A stretch of 14,292 bases of DNA from Anaerolineae bacterium (GCA_020848855.1 JADLHH010000055.1:1-14292), one strand, 5' to 3'; positions 5,772-13,755 are shown, counted from the first letter of the stretch. Translations and numbers: made by a program. The notes: a model not told the origin generated them from the sequence alone.

Positions 5772-8023
5772 GAGCTTCGCCCCGCGTGGTAGGCTTGCAG
5801 CGCCGCGAACGGGATCGCCTGCTGCTGGTCGCCGCGTCGCCCGGTGTTCCAGGTGACGATCAGGTCTTTGCGCGCCCGCGTGATGCCGACGTACAGCAGC
5901 CGCAGTCGCTCGGCGATGTAGTCGAAGCGCGCCTGCTCGGTCGCCTTGCCTTCGACGTAATCGAAATGCTCCGGGTCGGCGCAGGCGCGAAGCTGTGCCA
6001 GCGCTTCGGCTTCGAGGTTGAGCCGGTCGCGCACGAACCAGCGCTCGGCGATAAACTGCTCGTCGCGCATCCCCGACGGAAAATCGTAGCTGTTGACCGA
6101 CATCAGGTAAACGCGATCCCACTCCAGCCCTTTGGCGCTGTGCATGGTGGTGATCGTCACCTTGCCCCGGTGCTTCTGCGGGTCGAAGGCGCGGCTCTCG
6201 TCGTCCACGCCCAGAAAGCGGCGCTCGTTGCGGGCGATCACTGCCAGCTCCTCGGTGAACTGCGGCAGCCGCCAGTCGGGGTGCTGGTCGGCGTACTGGC
6301 GCAGCAGGATGCCGATGCTGTGGGCGACGGCGAAGTCGGCGGCGCTGCGGAATAAATCCTGCGCCAGCACCAGAATCAACTGGTCGACCGGCAGCACGAC
6401 CGCTTCCTGCCAGCGGCGCACCCGGTCGCGGAAGCCGCGCAGTTGATCGCTCACCTCGGCGTCGACCGCGATCATCTCGGTGATTTCGGGGTCGTCGCGC
6501 AGCCAGTCATTACCCAACTGCGGGTACAGATAATCCTCAACGCGCTTGATGCGCCGGATGTGGCTGACGACCCGCTCCAGCCGCTCGGCGCTGGCGGGGT
6601 CGTCGCGCTCGTCGCGCCGCCACACCTTGAACACCGTGCCGAGGTGCAGCGACGAATCCGGCTGCGACAGGTATTGCAGTACGTTTCCGAGCGCGCCCGC
6701 CGCCTCGCGCGTCGAAGTCGAGCTTTGCAGCAGTTCGACGTACTCGACGCCGTCCGCGCCGCGCTGCTTGAGCGCGTCGATCACGTCGTAGCCGCGCCGG
6801 TTGCGGGGCACGAGCACGGCGGCTGTTTCGTCGGGGTGTTCCGGCAGCCAGCGCGCCAGCGAATCGACCACCGCCTGAATTTCCTGATCCGGTGTGAGCG
6901 CGCGGTCGAATAGCACGATCTTCGCGCTATCGGCGGGTGGGTTGGGGTTCGGATCGCCGGATGGGGCAGGCTCGATGTACGGCGGCTGCAGCGGCTCGCG
7001 CGCCCGGATCGCCGGTTCGGGGTGGCGCTCGTTTGTCCAGCGGATCAGGTAGTTGGCAAGGTCGATAATCGGCTTTGCCGAGCGCCCGGAATTCGACAGT
7101 TCGCGGCGCTGCACGCCCGGCTCATTCAGGAAACTCCACAGGTGTTCCGGCTTGGCGGTCGTGAACGTCTCGTAAATCGCCTGATTCGGGTCGCCCATGC
7201 GCACCCAGTTGCCCGACTCGCCCGCCAGCAGCCGCAGAATCCGCTCCTGAAGCAGGCTGCTGTCCTGCGCCTCGTCCTCAAGGATGTACGTCCACTGGTG
7301 GCGCAGGCGCTCCAGATAGGTTTCATCCAGTTCCAGCGCCTTGAGCGCCAGCCGGATCAAATCCTGAAAATCGACCGCGCCGCGTGCGCTCAGCCCGCGC
7401 TGGTAACTGGCGTAAATCGACTGGCACATCTCGGCTAATGGCAGCGGCTCGCCGAAGCGCTCAAGCTGGCGGCGGATGTCGTCCGGCGTTAGCTGCGCGT
7501 CCTTCGCCGCCTTGATGAAATTGCCCGCAATCGTCGTGACGTAATCCGCCCACTGATCCTGCCTGATCAGCGCGCGGCGCTCGTCGTCCAGATCAGGCGC
7601 GAGGTACAGGTCGGCAGCGCCGGGGTTGGCGCGCGCCCATGCCAGCGCCGCGTCCTGTAAAATCGTCGCCGCTTCGCGCTCGTCCACGATCTGGAATCCG
7701 TCTTCCAGTGCGACCAGGCTCGGTCGGTCGCGCACGATGTCGTTGCACAAGCCGTGCAGCGTGCGCACGCGGCAGCCGACGTTCGGCAGCAGCCCGCTGT
7801 CGTCCATGAAGGCGCGCACCTGCCGGGCGAAGTTGTCGACGGCGGAATTGACCAGCGTGACGATCAGCACCTCCTGATCGTCGGTCAGCCCACCTTCGGC
7901 GACCAGCTTCGCCGCCAGCGCCGAAAGCGTGATGGTCTTGCCGCTGCCGGGCACGGCGGCGACGCCCATCCTGCCACCGGTGTAGTCCAGAACCGCCTGT
8001 TGGCGTGGGCGCGGCTTAAACAT
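5768..8023 (-). CDS. UvrD/PcrA-like SF1A DNA helicase, AddA/AdnB-like motor
   Basis: The 751-residue product has the full SF1A helicase motif set in order: Q motif (RPRQQA, 5-10), Walker A AVPGSGKT (23-30), Ia with VTLVNSAVDNF (55-65), Walker B DEAQD (250-254), motif III GDPNQAIY (277-284), motif IV around NSGRSAKPI (311-319), motif V TTMHSAKGLEWD (625-636) and motif VI YVGITRARKDL (711-721). It is expected to be an active ATP-driven 3'-5' translocase. It is a little longer than UvrD/PcrA (about 720) and much shorter than RecB or AddA (about 1200), because it lacks a fused C-terminal nuclease. The nuclease is instead encoded by the next gene, overlapping by 4 nt. The start ATG at 8023-8021 is preceded by AGGGGG at 6 nt and overlaps the upstream gene end by 8 nt. 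A proline-rich insert (about 345-366) separates 1A/2A regions. A general UvrD repair helicase is the alternative, but tight coupling to a nuclease argues for a complex. Confidence 0.88.
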   Translation of the reverse strand: MFKPRPRQQAVLDYTGGRMGVAAVPGSGKTITLSALAAKLVAEGGLTDDQEVLIVTLVNSAVDNFARQVRAFMDDSGLLPNVGCRVRTLHGLCNDIVRDRPSLVALEDGFQIVDEREAATILQDAALAWARANPGAADLYLAPDLDDERRALIRQDQWADYVTTIAGNFIKAAKDAQLTPDDIRRQLERFGEPLPLAEMCQSIYASYQRGLSARGAVDFQDLIRLALKALELDETYLERLRHQWTYILEDEAQDSSLLQERILRLLAGESGNWVRMGDPNQAIYETFTTAKPEHLWSFLNEPGVQRRELSNSGRSAKPIIDLANYLIRWTNERHPEPAIRAREPLQPPYIEPAPSGDPNPNPPADSAKIVLFDRALTPDQEIQAVVDSLARWLPEHPDETAAVLVPRNRRGYDVIDALKQRGADGVEYVELLQSSTSTREAAGALGNVLQYLSQPDSSLHLGTVFKVWRRDERDDPASAERLERVVSHIRRIKRVEDYLYPQLGNDWLRDDPEITEMIAVDAEVSDQLRGFRDRVRRWQEAVVLPVDQLILVLAQDLFRSAADFAVAHSIGILLRQYADQHPDWRLPQFTEELAVIARNERRFLGVDDESRAFDPQKHRGKVTITTMHSAKGLEWDRVYLMSVNSYDFPSGMRDEQFIAERWFVRDRLNLEAEALAQLRACADPEHFDYVEGKATEQARFDYIAERLRLLYVGITRARKDLIVTWNTGRRGDQQQAIPFAALQAYHAGRSS

Positions 8024-10226
8024 CGGCTTCCCCCTGATCGGCGTTGTCCTGCGCGGAGACGCGGCGCAGCACCCGGCTGAAGGCGCGAAGCAGTTCGCCC
8101 TGCGCCTCGTAGCCGTTCTCGCCCAGTTCGCTGATGCCGAAATACACCCGCTGGCGGCAGCGCCGGATCAAGCCGAGCGCTACCCGAAACAGCGTCTCGC
8201 GGCGCAGGTCGAATTCGCGGTCGTCCGTCCACTTGTCGCCCGGTCGCCACTGCTTGCTGAGGACGTAGGCGTGGGTGAGCGGCTGGTTGAGGCGCTCGAA
8301 CCACAGGCGGCTGCCGATGTCCAGCCAGAACTGGTACTGGGCAGGCTGGTTGGCGAGCAGGAAGGTGTAAGCGGGCGCGATCAGCACGCCCTCGGCGCGC
8401 TGGCGCAGCGATTGATTGCCGACCACGCCGCGCTGCACCAGATCGACGTATTCGCGCCCCAGCGGCGTCCCGGCGATGTTTTTGCCGCCGAGCGTGCGCC
8501 GGAAGTCCCGCGCCGAATCGACCAGATTCGAGACGTGGTCGGCGGCTTCGGTGTCGTCGTAAAAGCCAAAGCCGCGCTGCGACAGCACCTCGCCAAACAG
8601 CAGACTGAAGAAATGGTCGAGTTCCGCCTCCGGCGGCGAGGGCGGCTCAGCTTCGGCTTTCTTCTTGCGCCTGCCTTTGCGCTTCGGCTCCGGCGGGACG
8701 GCGGGCGGTTCGTGGCGGCTGGCGTAGTCTTCCAGCCAGCCGCGCAGCGCGTCGTAGCGCTCGCCCAGCACCGGGCTGATGCGCTCCTGCGTCTCGTCGC
8801 GCAGGTTGTCGAACGGCGCGAGCCGCGACTTGCTCTCGTGATCAGGGTAGGCGTCGCGGGCGAGAAGCTGTGCCCGCACCAGATCGAGTGATTTGCCCGG
8901 CTCCAGCGTGCCGAGCGCCTGCATCAGCGCGTAGGCGACATCGGGCGCGGGCGGCTGGATGCCCCACGCCGGGTGCGCCAACTGCGCCAGCGTTAGCAGA
9001 CAGCGGACAGCAGGCTGGTCGCGCAGGCTGCGCGACGGGCGGTGCGAGCGCGTCGGGATGCCTTCCAGCCGCTGCATGAGCGAGAATTTCAGCGCGTCCG
9101 GCATGAGCGGCGCCATCACGACGATCTCGCCGGGCGGGACGGACTCTTCGTCCACCAGCCGCCGAACTTCATCCGCGACCTTGTCGAGCATCTCCGGGTA
9201 GAAGCGGCTGACGGCGTAATCGAGCGCGGCGCGCGGGTCGCCGGGCAGGTCTTCGGCGAACTGGTCGAGCGCGCGCCCCAGCTCGTTGCCGAGCGCGGCG
9301 AGATCGAGCGAAGCGGCGAACGATTCGGTCAGCTCGACGTACTGGTCGCAGGCGGCGCGCAGCGTGTAGCCGTTGTCGGGGTCGGCGCCCAGATAACTGC
9401 GGTAGCCAGCATCGCTGTCGTAGATCACCAGCGCCGATTCAAAATGGGGCAGCCATTCGCGCATGATGTCCTGCGCCGCGGCGTTCTCTTCCTCGACATT
9501 CTCGGCAATCAGATGGTGATAGCGACCGAGCAGCAGGTCACGGCAGGCGGGCAGCACCCACAGATATTTGACGAACACGTCCATCTGCAGCGAGAAGTCG
9601 AGCAGGTTGTGTTGCAGGCAGAAGGCGCGAAAACGGGTAGCACATTCCTGCACCTGCTCGAAGATATTCGCCTGCGCAGGGTCGCCCAGCCAGGCATCGC
9701 GCAGTCGCACGCCGATTTCGGTGTGCGGGAAGCCGACCACTGCCGACTTGTTGAGGTTGTCGAGCATCTGGATGTACAGACGGCTGCGTTCCATCGTGAC
9801 CGACTCGAAATAGCCGCGCTCCGCGATCAGCGGGGCGGCAATATGCGCCATGACGTACTGCGCCGCCTCAAAGTTGAGGAAAGTCGGCAGCGTTTCGGGC
9901 TTGGCGAAACCGGCTTTCGCGCCAATCAGCGGCCAGAACAATTCGATCATGCCGATGGCGATGCCGCTCATGGTGCTGACGTTCACCTGACCGCCGGGCG
10001 GCAGATCGACCGTGCGCAGGGCGCGGCGGTAGGGCTGCGCCAGCGTGTGCTGGGGCACGAGCACGAGGATTTCGTCCGCCGGGACGCCGGTTTGGAGCAG
10101 GTGCAGCATCCGGCGCACGCCGACGGTGGTTTTGCCGGTGCCGGCTGCGCCTTCCAGAAACACCCTGCCAGGGCGGGCGATCAGGTCGCGCTGAGAGTTC
10201 GTGAGTTGGATCGTTTGATCGAACAT
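8016..10226 (-). CDS. Helicase-like protein with intact Walker A and degenerate motif II, AddB/AdnA-like
   Basis: The 736-residue protein starts with a helicase-type domain: SQRDLIARPGRVFLEGAAGTGKT, with Walker A GAAGTGKT at 26-33, and a motif Ia region (ILVLVPQHTLAQPYRRAL). Motif II is degenerate: where UvrD has VDEFQD, the likely equivalent reads HLIAENVEE (about 238-246), with the first acidic residue replaced. Motif III seems to be YDSDAGYRSYLGADP (269-283), lacking the usual Gln. The C-terminal part has FWLDIGSRLWFERLNQPLTHAYVL, then RRCRQRVYFGISE near 688-700, similar to motif VI regions of UvrD-like proteins. A lysine- and proline-rich linker lies at about 506-535. No nuclease motif is seen. 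This looks like the non-motor or weak-motor subunit of an AddAB/AdnAB-like complex. The ATG at 10226 was chosen over a TTG at 10256; neither has a strong Shine-Dalgarno site. The upstream DNA is AT-rich with a TAGAAT that could be a -10 box. It is the first gene of the operon. Confidence 0.75.
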   Translation of the reverse strand: MFDQTIQLTNSQRDLIARPGRVFLEGAAGTGKTTVGVRRMLHLLQTGVPADEILVLVPQHTLAQPYRRALRTVDLPPGGQVNVSTMSGIAIGMIELFWPLIGAKAGFAKPETLPTFLNFEAAQYVMAHIAAPLIAERGYFESVTMERSRLYIQMLDNLNKSAVVGFPHTEIGVRLRDAWLGDPAQANIFEQVQECATRFRAFCLQHNLLDFSLQMDVFVKYLWVLPACRDLLLGRYHHLIAENVEEENAAAQDIMREWLPHFESALVIYDSDAGYRSYLGADPDNGYTLRAACDQYVELTESFAASLDLAALGNELGRALDQFAEDLPGDPRAALDYAVSRFYPEMLDKVADEVRRLVDEESVPPGEIVVMAPLMPDALKFSLMQRLEGIPTRSHRPSRSLRDQPAVRCLLTLAQLAHPAWGIQPPAPDVAYALMQALGTLEPGKSLDLVRAQLLARDAYPDHESKSRLAPFDNLRDETQERISPVLGERYDALRGWLEDYASRHEPPAVPPEPKRKGRRKKKAEAEPPSPPEAELDHFFSLLFGEVLSQRGFGFYDDTEAADHVSNLVDSARDFRRTLGGKNIAGTPLGREYVDLVQRGVVGNQSLRQRAEGVLIAPAYTFLLANQPAQYQFWLDIGSRLWFERLNQPLTHAYVLSKQWRPGDKWTDDREFDLRRETLFRVALGLIRRCRQRVYFGISELGENGYEAQGELLRAFSRVLRRVSAQDNADQGEADV

Positions 10227-10270
10227 AGTTTCTAATATTCTATCCTGAAAATGCAAAAAAAGCTACTATC

Positions 10271-10567
10271 TAGCGGTCAGGGGAATAGTGAATATCAAGG
10301 ATACATCGGTAGGGACTTGGCATCGCGAGGCTGATGTTTTCTCCCCTCTCCCCGAACTTGTTCGGGCACACGCCTTGCGTAACGTGACCGCAGGTCACGC
10401 GAGAGGGGAAAGCTTACCGAAGGTATGCCGGGGTGAGGGGGAATTGTAGCATCTCCTCGATTTTCACCACTCCCGCGTTCAGCAAAAATCGCAACCCGTT
10501 GGGGCGACGATACGTAACCTAATACATCTGCTCTCATATTTCGCTGACTGCTGATAGCTGACCGCTA
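10271..10567. repeat. 10-bp inverted pair TAGCGGTCAG / CTGACCGCTA framing the intergenic gap
   Basis: TAGCGGTCAG (10271-10280) and its exact reverse complement CTGACCGCTA (10558-10567) lie at the two ends of the gap between the helicase operon and the sigma factor gene. The right copy sits in a run of related words (CTGACTGCTGATAGCTGACC). They may be edges of a decayed mobile or REP-type element, but ten bases is short and I treat it as weak. Confidence 0.3.
10338..10441. repeat. Structured intergenic element of nested inverted repeats
   Basis: Three perfect stems follow one another or nest. The outer pair CCCCTCTC (10343-10350) matches GAGAGGGG (10401-10408). Inside it are CCCGAAC-TT-GTTCGGG (10351-10366) and CGTGACC-GCA-GGTCACG (10383-10399). 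The tail GGGGTGAGGGGG (10430-10441) completes the type of CCCTCTCCCC/GGGGTGAGGG intergenic element found in multiple copies in many bacterial genomes, to my recollection. In RNA it would fold as two hairpins on a common stem. It lies between divergently transcribed genes, so it is not a terminator shared by converging genes. Nothing coding is visible in the rest of the 10227-10633 gap. Confidence 0.65.
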
Positions 10568-10618
10568 ATCGCAGACTTTTGAACACTTCCTGAGTCTCCT
10601 TCGTAATTGGGAATAGAC

Positions 10619-10623
10619 AGGAG
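10619..10623 (+). promoter_or_regulatory. Probable ribosome binding site of the ECF sigma gene
   Basis: AGGAG lies 10 nt before TTG 10634. This supports 10634 over TTG 10607, which has no such site and would encode nine residues across this site. Confidence 0.45.
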
Positions 10624-10633
10624 CGTAGGGCAC

Positions 10634-11278
10634 TTGACCGAGCATGAACTTCTACTGCGAGCGCAGGGTGGCGATGACGATGCTTTCGAGCAGCTTCATG
10701 CCGCGCTGTCGCCGGGAATCGGTCGCTTTGTGCGGCGTTTGATCGGCGATGGGCAGGAAGCCGAGGACGTGGTGCAGGACACGATGATGGCGCTGTATCT
10801 CAATCTGAACCGGATCGAGCCGGTCGAGAAGCTGCGCCCGTATGTGTACCGCATCGCGCGGAACCGCTGCTATGATATTCTGCGGCGAACCCGGCGCTAC
10901 GACGAAGTTTCAATCGACGAGGATGACGACGATCCGCTGCGGGTGAGAGTCTCCTTCGAGATCGCCGACGAGCGGGCGACGCCGCCCGACGAGCTGGCGC
11001 ACTGGCTTCTGCTTCATCTAGAAGTGCGCGAGGCGATGGACAGCCTGCCCGAACTCCAGCGCCAGACGCTGATCCTGTTTGCCGATGAAGGGCTGACCTA
11101 CGCCGAAATCGCGGAAGTGATGGGCGTGAACATCGGCACCATCAAGTCGCGGCTGTTCCACGCCAAGCGCACGCTGCGCGCCCGGCTGAAGCCGGAGACG
11201 CTGGCGGCGATCCTGGAAGGGCTGGGCGCGGACGAAGCCGAATCTACCGTCGAAAGTCGGGAGGAAATCCCAGTATGA
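10634..11278 (+). CDS. ECF-type RNA polymerase sigma factor
   Basis: The 214-residue product has the two domains of extracytoplasmic-function sigma factors, which direct RNA polymerase to a small set of promoters. Region 2 spans about 8-86, with AEDVVQDTMMALYLNL (43-58) for core binding and YVYRIARNRCYDILRR (70-85) for -10 recognition. A 45-residue acidic linker (DEDDDDPLRV) follows. Region 4 spans about 133-182: SLPELQRQTLILFADEGLTYAEIAEVMGVNIGTIKSRLFHAK, the -35-binding helix-turn-helix. The C-terminus carries an extra tail of about 30 acidic residues (187-214). The start is a TTG, chosen because it begins at LTEHELLLRAQGGD, the usual N-terminus of the family. No transmembrane or zinc-type anti-sigma factor is encoded next to it. 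The following gene begins 10 nt after the stop, and its ribosome binding site starts inside the stop codon, so the two form an operon. Confidence 0.9.
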   Translation: MTEHELLLRAQGGDDDAFEQLHAALSPGIGRFVRRLIGDGQEAEDVVQDTMMALYLNLNRIEPVEKLRPYVYRIARNRCYDILRRTRRYDEVSIDEDDDDPLRVRVSFEIADERATPPDELAHWLLLHLEVREAMDSLPELQRQTLILFADEGLTYAEIAEVMGVNIGTIKSRLFHAKRTLRARLKPETLAAILEGLGADEAESTVESREEIPV

Positions 11279-11288
11279 GGAGCAAAGC

Positions 11289-12242
11289 ATGGACGAGCAA
11301 ATGTATGTGAAGATTCAGCAGTATCAGCAGGCACTCAAGGCGCTGCAGCGCTCGGTAGAACACTCGATTCAGAACGAGACCTATGAAGGCACCGGCAGGA
11401 TGGCGGTCAAAAGCTATCAGGGCATTCAGCGCAAGGTCGCCGAACTTCTGCCCGAGGATTTCTATGTGACCGAGACGCTGGCGTTGGACGCCGACCCGGA
11501 GTTGAAAGAGCGGCACATGCTCAGCCAGGTGCAGCTTGCCGCCAACCAGTTGATGATTTACCTGGATGGGCTGCTGCGCGAATACCGTTCGAAGAGCGGC
11601 GTCGAGCCTGCCGACTGGAACGAGTTGAAACAGTGGGGGAGCACGTTCGGGCGCGACCTTCAGGAGCGGATTATCAGCATGACCCGCGCGACCATCGAGC
11701 GCGCCGTCCGCAACGTCGATATCGACGTGCAGGGACCAGACTCGATGCGCGGCGCGGACATGGAAGGCGCGAATCTCGAAGGCGCGAACTTCAGCGGGCG
11801 CAATCTGCGCGACGCCAATCTGACCGGCGCCAATGTGCGCGGCGCAAACTTTTCCGGCGCGAACCTGGCGGGCGCGAATCTCGAAGGTGCAGACGCGCTG
11901 GACGCCAATTTCTCCGGCGCGAACCTGAAAGACTCGAACCTGCAGGGCGCGAGCTTCGTCAACGCCAACCTGACCGGCGCGAACCTCAAGAACGCCAACC
12001 TGGAAGGCGCAGACCTGCGCGACGCCAGGATCGCCGGGGCGAACTTCAAGGATGCCGATCTGAAGGGGGCGACCATGCCGCGCGGCGAGGAATATCGCAA
12101 CGAAGGCGACCTGTTCCAGTACGGCGCGACGGCGCGCAATGTATCGACCGGAAAGACGCACGTCCGCATCGAGATCACCGACGATGAGGAGAAGCGCAAG
12201 CACGACGAGGACGCGCCCACGACCGGCGAAGACACGGTCTAG
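11289..12242 (+). CDS. Pentapeptide-repeat protein with helical N-terminal domain
   Basis: The 317-residue product has three parts. Residues 1-145 are a mainly alpha-helical, charged domain with no recognised motif. Residues 156-260 are 21 uninterrupted pentapeptides of the A(N/D)LxG type (ADMEG, ANLEG, ANFSG and so on), predicted to form a right-handed four-sided beta-helix of about five coils. Residues 262-317 are a charged tail (YGATARNVSTGKTHVRIEI, then DDEEKRKHDEDAP). There is no signal peptide, membrane segment or cysteine, so it is cytoplasmic. Some pentapeptide proteins (MfpA, Qnr) mimic DNA and bind gyrase, but those lack such an N-terminal domain; a gyrase role here is not supported. 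GAGGAG (11277-11282) lies 6 nt before the ATG and overlaps the sigma factor's stop, so both are translated from one message. It is a candidate partner or regulator of that sigma factor. The transcript ends at the terminator 24 nt downstream. Confidence 0.85.
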   Translation: MDEQMYVKIQQYQQALKALQRSVEHSIQNETYEGTGRMAVKSYQGIQRKVAELLPEDFYVTETLALDADPELKERHMLSQVQLAANQLMIYLDGLLREYRSKSGVEPADWNELKQWGSTFGRDLQERIISMTRATIERAVRNVDIDVQGPDSMRGADMEGANLEGANFSGRNLRDANLTGANVRGANFSGANLAGANLEGADALDANFSGANLKDSNLQGASFVNANLTGANLKNANLEGADLRDARIAGANFKDADLKGATMPRGEEYRNEGDLFQYGATARNVSTGKTHVRIEITDDEEKRKHDEDAPTTGEDTV

Positions 12243-12265
12243 CGGGAACAATCTCTGACGATTGC

Positions 12266-12309
12266 AAGGGCGCTGCCGGGCAGTCATTCGCTGTCCCCGC
12301 GCCCTTTTT
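12266..12309 (+). terminator. Intrinsic terminator of the sigma/pentapeptide operon
   Basis: AAGGGCGC (12266-12273) and GCGCCCTT (12299-12306) form a perfect 8-bp stem followed by a T-run (12305-12309). The 25-nt loop contains a partly self-complementary GGGCAG/CTGTCCC, which would extend the hairpin inward. It lies 24 nt after the pentapeptide-repeat stop. Confidence 0.85.
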
Positions 12310-12399
12310 GATCCCCCTGTACCAAAGGGCATGTCGAAAATTCGGGGCTTCGGTTATCCTCTAGGGGATTATCAGCATCTCCGAAAGCTCCGGTACGAC

Positions 12400-13662
12400 A
12401 TGCGTCAATACGCCCGCCTCCTGCGCGACAACCCCGACTACGCCCGGCTCTGGCTTGCCGGCGTGATCAGCTTTCTCGGCGACTGGTTCGATACCATCGC
12501 GCTCTCGACGCTGGTGGTTGCCTACAGCGCCGACAACAAGGGACTGGCGGTGAGCGCGCTGCTGATGGCGCGTTTCATCCCGCCGATGCTGATCAGCCCG
12601 TTCGCGGGGGTGCTGATCGACCGCTTCGACCGCAAGCGCCTGCTGATCTGGAGCAACTACCTGCGCTCCGGCGTGGTGCTGCTGCTCCTGCTGGGCACGC
12701 GTGGTCCCGACTGGATGTGGCTGATTTACGTGCTGACTATCGCCCAGGCGAGCCTGTCTGCCGTCTTTACGCCTGGCGAGTCGGCGCTGATCCCATCGCT
12801 GGTCAAGCGCGACGATCTGGTGCGGGCGAACACCCTCGGCAGCGTGACCTGGTCGGTGATGCTGGCAGTCGGCGCGGCGCTCGGCGGGATCGCGTCGTCA
12901 CTGTTTGGGACGAGCTTCGCGCTGATCTTCGACGCCTTCACCTTCATCGTCGCCGGCTGGCTGATTAGCCAGATCAAATCCTACCAGTTTCAGGCTGTCG
13001 CAACGCAGCCGCATGAGCCGCGCAGCGACACCAGCTTCCGCGAGGGGCTGCGCTTTCTGCGGCGTAACCCCGGTACGGCAGTGACTCTGCTCATCAAATT
13101 CGGCGCCAGCCTCGGTAATATCGATACGCTGATGACGATCTTCGCCACACAGGTTTTTGTTCTGGGGAACGGTGGTCAGCTTTCGCTGGGAATCATGTAC
13201 AGCGCCTTCGGCGTCGGCGCGATCCTCGGTCCCGTGCTGCTGAATCGCTTCAACGACGGCTCGGTGCGCGTCATGCGCCGGCTGGTGGTGATCGGGTTCG
13301 TGTGGGTGGTGGTCGGCTGGCTAATTCTGGGAATCGCCGGGTCGCTGGTGGTCGTGTGCATCGCGCTGTTTTTCCGGGCGATGGGCGGCTCGGTCAACTG
13401 GACGTACAGCAGCGTGATGATCCAGAAGCTCGTGCCAGACGCCTATCTGGGGCGCGTGTTCTCGACCGACCTGGGGCTGTACTATCTGGCGACGGTCACC
13501 AGCACCGTGCTGCACGGCTCGCTGGTCGATGCGCTCGGCAGCGCCAATCTGCCGCTCATCGCGTTTGGAACGATGGGGATCAGCCTGTTCCCGCTGGTGC
13601 TGTGGACATTGGCGACGCGAGTGATGGAGCGCCGCGCCCCGGCGGCAGTCGTACACACCTGA
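12400..13662 (+). CDS. MFS transporter, probable drug/small-molecule exporter (MFS_3/EntS type)
   Basis: The 420-residue product has the size and about 12 hydrophobic segments of a Major Facilitator proton-coupled transporter in the inner membrane. It begins MRQYARLLRDNPDYARLWLAG, then a first helix with SFLGDWFDTIALSTLVV. The loop between helices 2 and 3 has GVLIDRFDRKR (70-80), the motif A signature (GxxxDRxxRR). The C-terminal half contains VPDAYLGRVFSTD (345-357), the loop signature of the EntS/MFS_3 group, which includes enterobactin exporters and macrolide efflux pumps. The substrate cannot be inferred. The frame is open from ATG 12331 and further up to a TTG at 12262 inside the terminator; the latter is excluded. 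ATG 12331 would add 23 residues (MSKIRGFGYPLGDYQHLRKL) with an AAGGG only one base away, so 12400 is preferred without certainty. It follows the terminator, so it is separately transcribed. Confidence 0.88.
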   Translation: MRQYARLLRDNPDYARLWLAGVISFLGDWFDTIALSTLVVAYSADNKGLAVSALLMARFIPPMLISPFAGVLIDRFDRKRLLIWSNYLRSGVVLLLLLGTRGPDWMWLIYVLTIAQASLSAVFTPGESALIPSLVKRDDLVRANTLGSVTWSVMLAVGAALGGIASSLFGTSFALIFDAFTFIVAGWLISQIKSYQFQAVATQPHEPRSDTSFREGLRFLRRNPGTAVTLLIKFGASLGNIDTLMTIFATQVFVLGNGGQLSLGIMYSAFGVGAILGPVLLNRFNDGSVRVMRRLVVIGFVWVVVGWLILGIAGSLVVVCIALFFRAMGGSVNWTYSSVMIQKLVPDAYLGRVFSTDLGLYYLATVTSTVLHGSLVDALGSANLPLIAFGTMGISLFPLVLWTLATRVMERRAPAAVVHT

Positions 13663-13684
13663 TCTTCCTTCCAGTTCCAGTTGT

Positions 13685-13755
13685 CACTTTTGTACAGACC
13701 CCAAATCGGCTCATTCTCCGACTAAATCCACAATGATGCATTACGGTCAAAAGTG
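13685..13755. repeat. 8-bp inverted pair CACTTTTG / CAAAAGTG downstream of the MFS gene
   Basis: CACTTTTG (13685-13692) and CAAAAGTG (13748-13755) are exact reverse complements 55 nt apart. No U-run follows, so it is not an intrinsic terminator. It may be chance in AT-rich DNA. Confidence 0.25.

Noticed and set aside
5772..6122. N-terminal extension of the nuclease frame upstream of ATG 5771
   Set aside because: It lies entirely within the helicase gene in another frame, is arginine-rich and not protein-like, and the ATGA overlap gives a normal start.
9042..10235. Long open frame on the plus strand, 397 codons, opposite the first helicase-like gene
   Set aside because: Antisense to a protein with Walker A and UvrD-like motifs; the composition (many His, Arg, Gln and Val runs) looks like a frame shadow.
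11750..12075. Tandem DNA repeats rich in GGCGCGAAC
   Set aside because: These are the codons of the pentapeptide repeats, not a CRISPR array or an intergenic tandem repeat; spacing is 15 bp and in frame throughout.
11244..12332. Minus-strand open frame of 362 codons opposite the pentapeptide-repeat gene, itself repetitive
   Set aside because: Its repetitiveness only mirrors the pentapeptide codons on the other strand, and it runs through the terminator.
12262..12399. Longer N-terminus for the MFS transporter
   Set aside because: The part up to 12309 is the intrinsic terminator of the previous operon. The shorter ATG 12331 start remains possible but has only a poorly spaced binding site.
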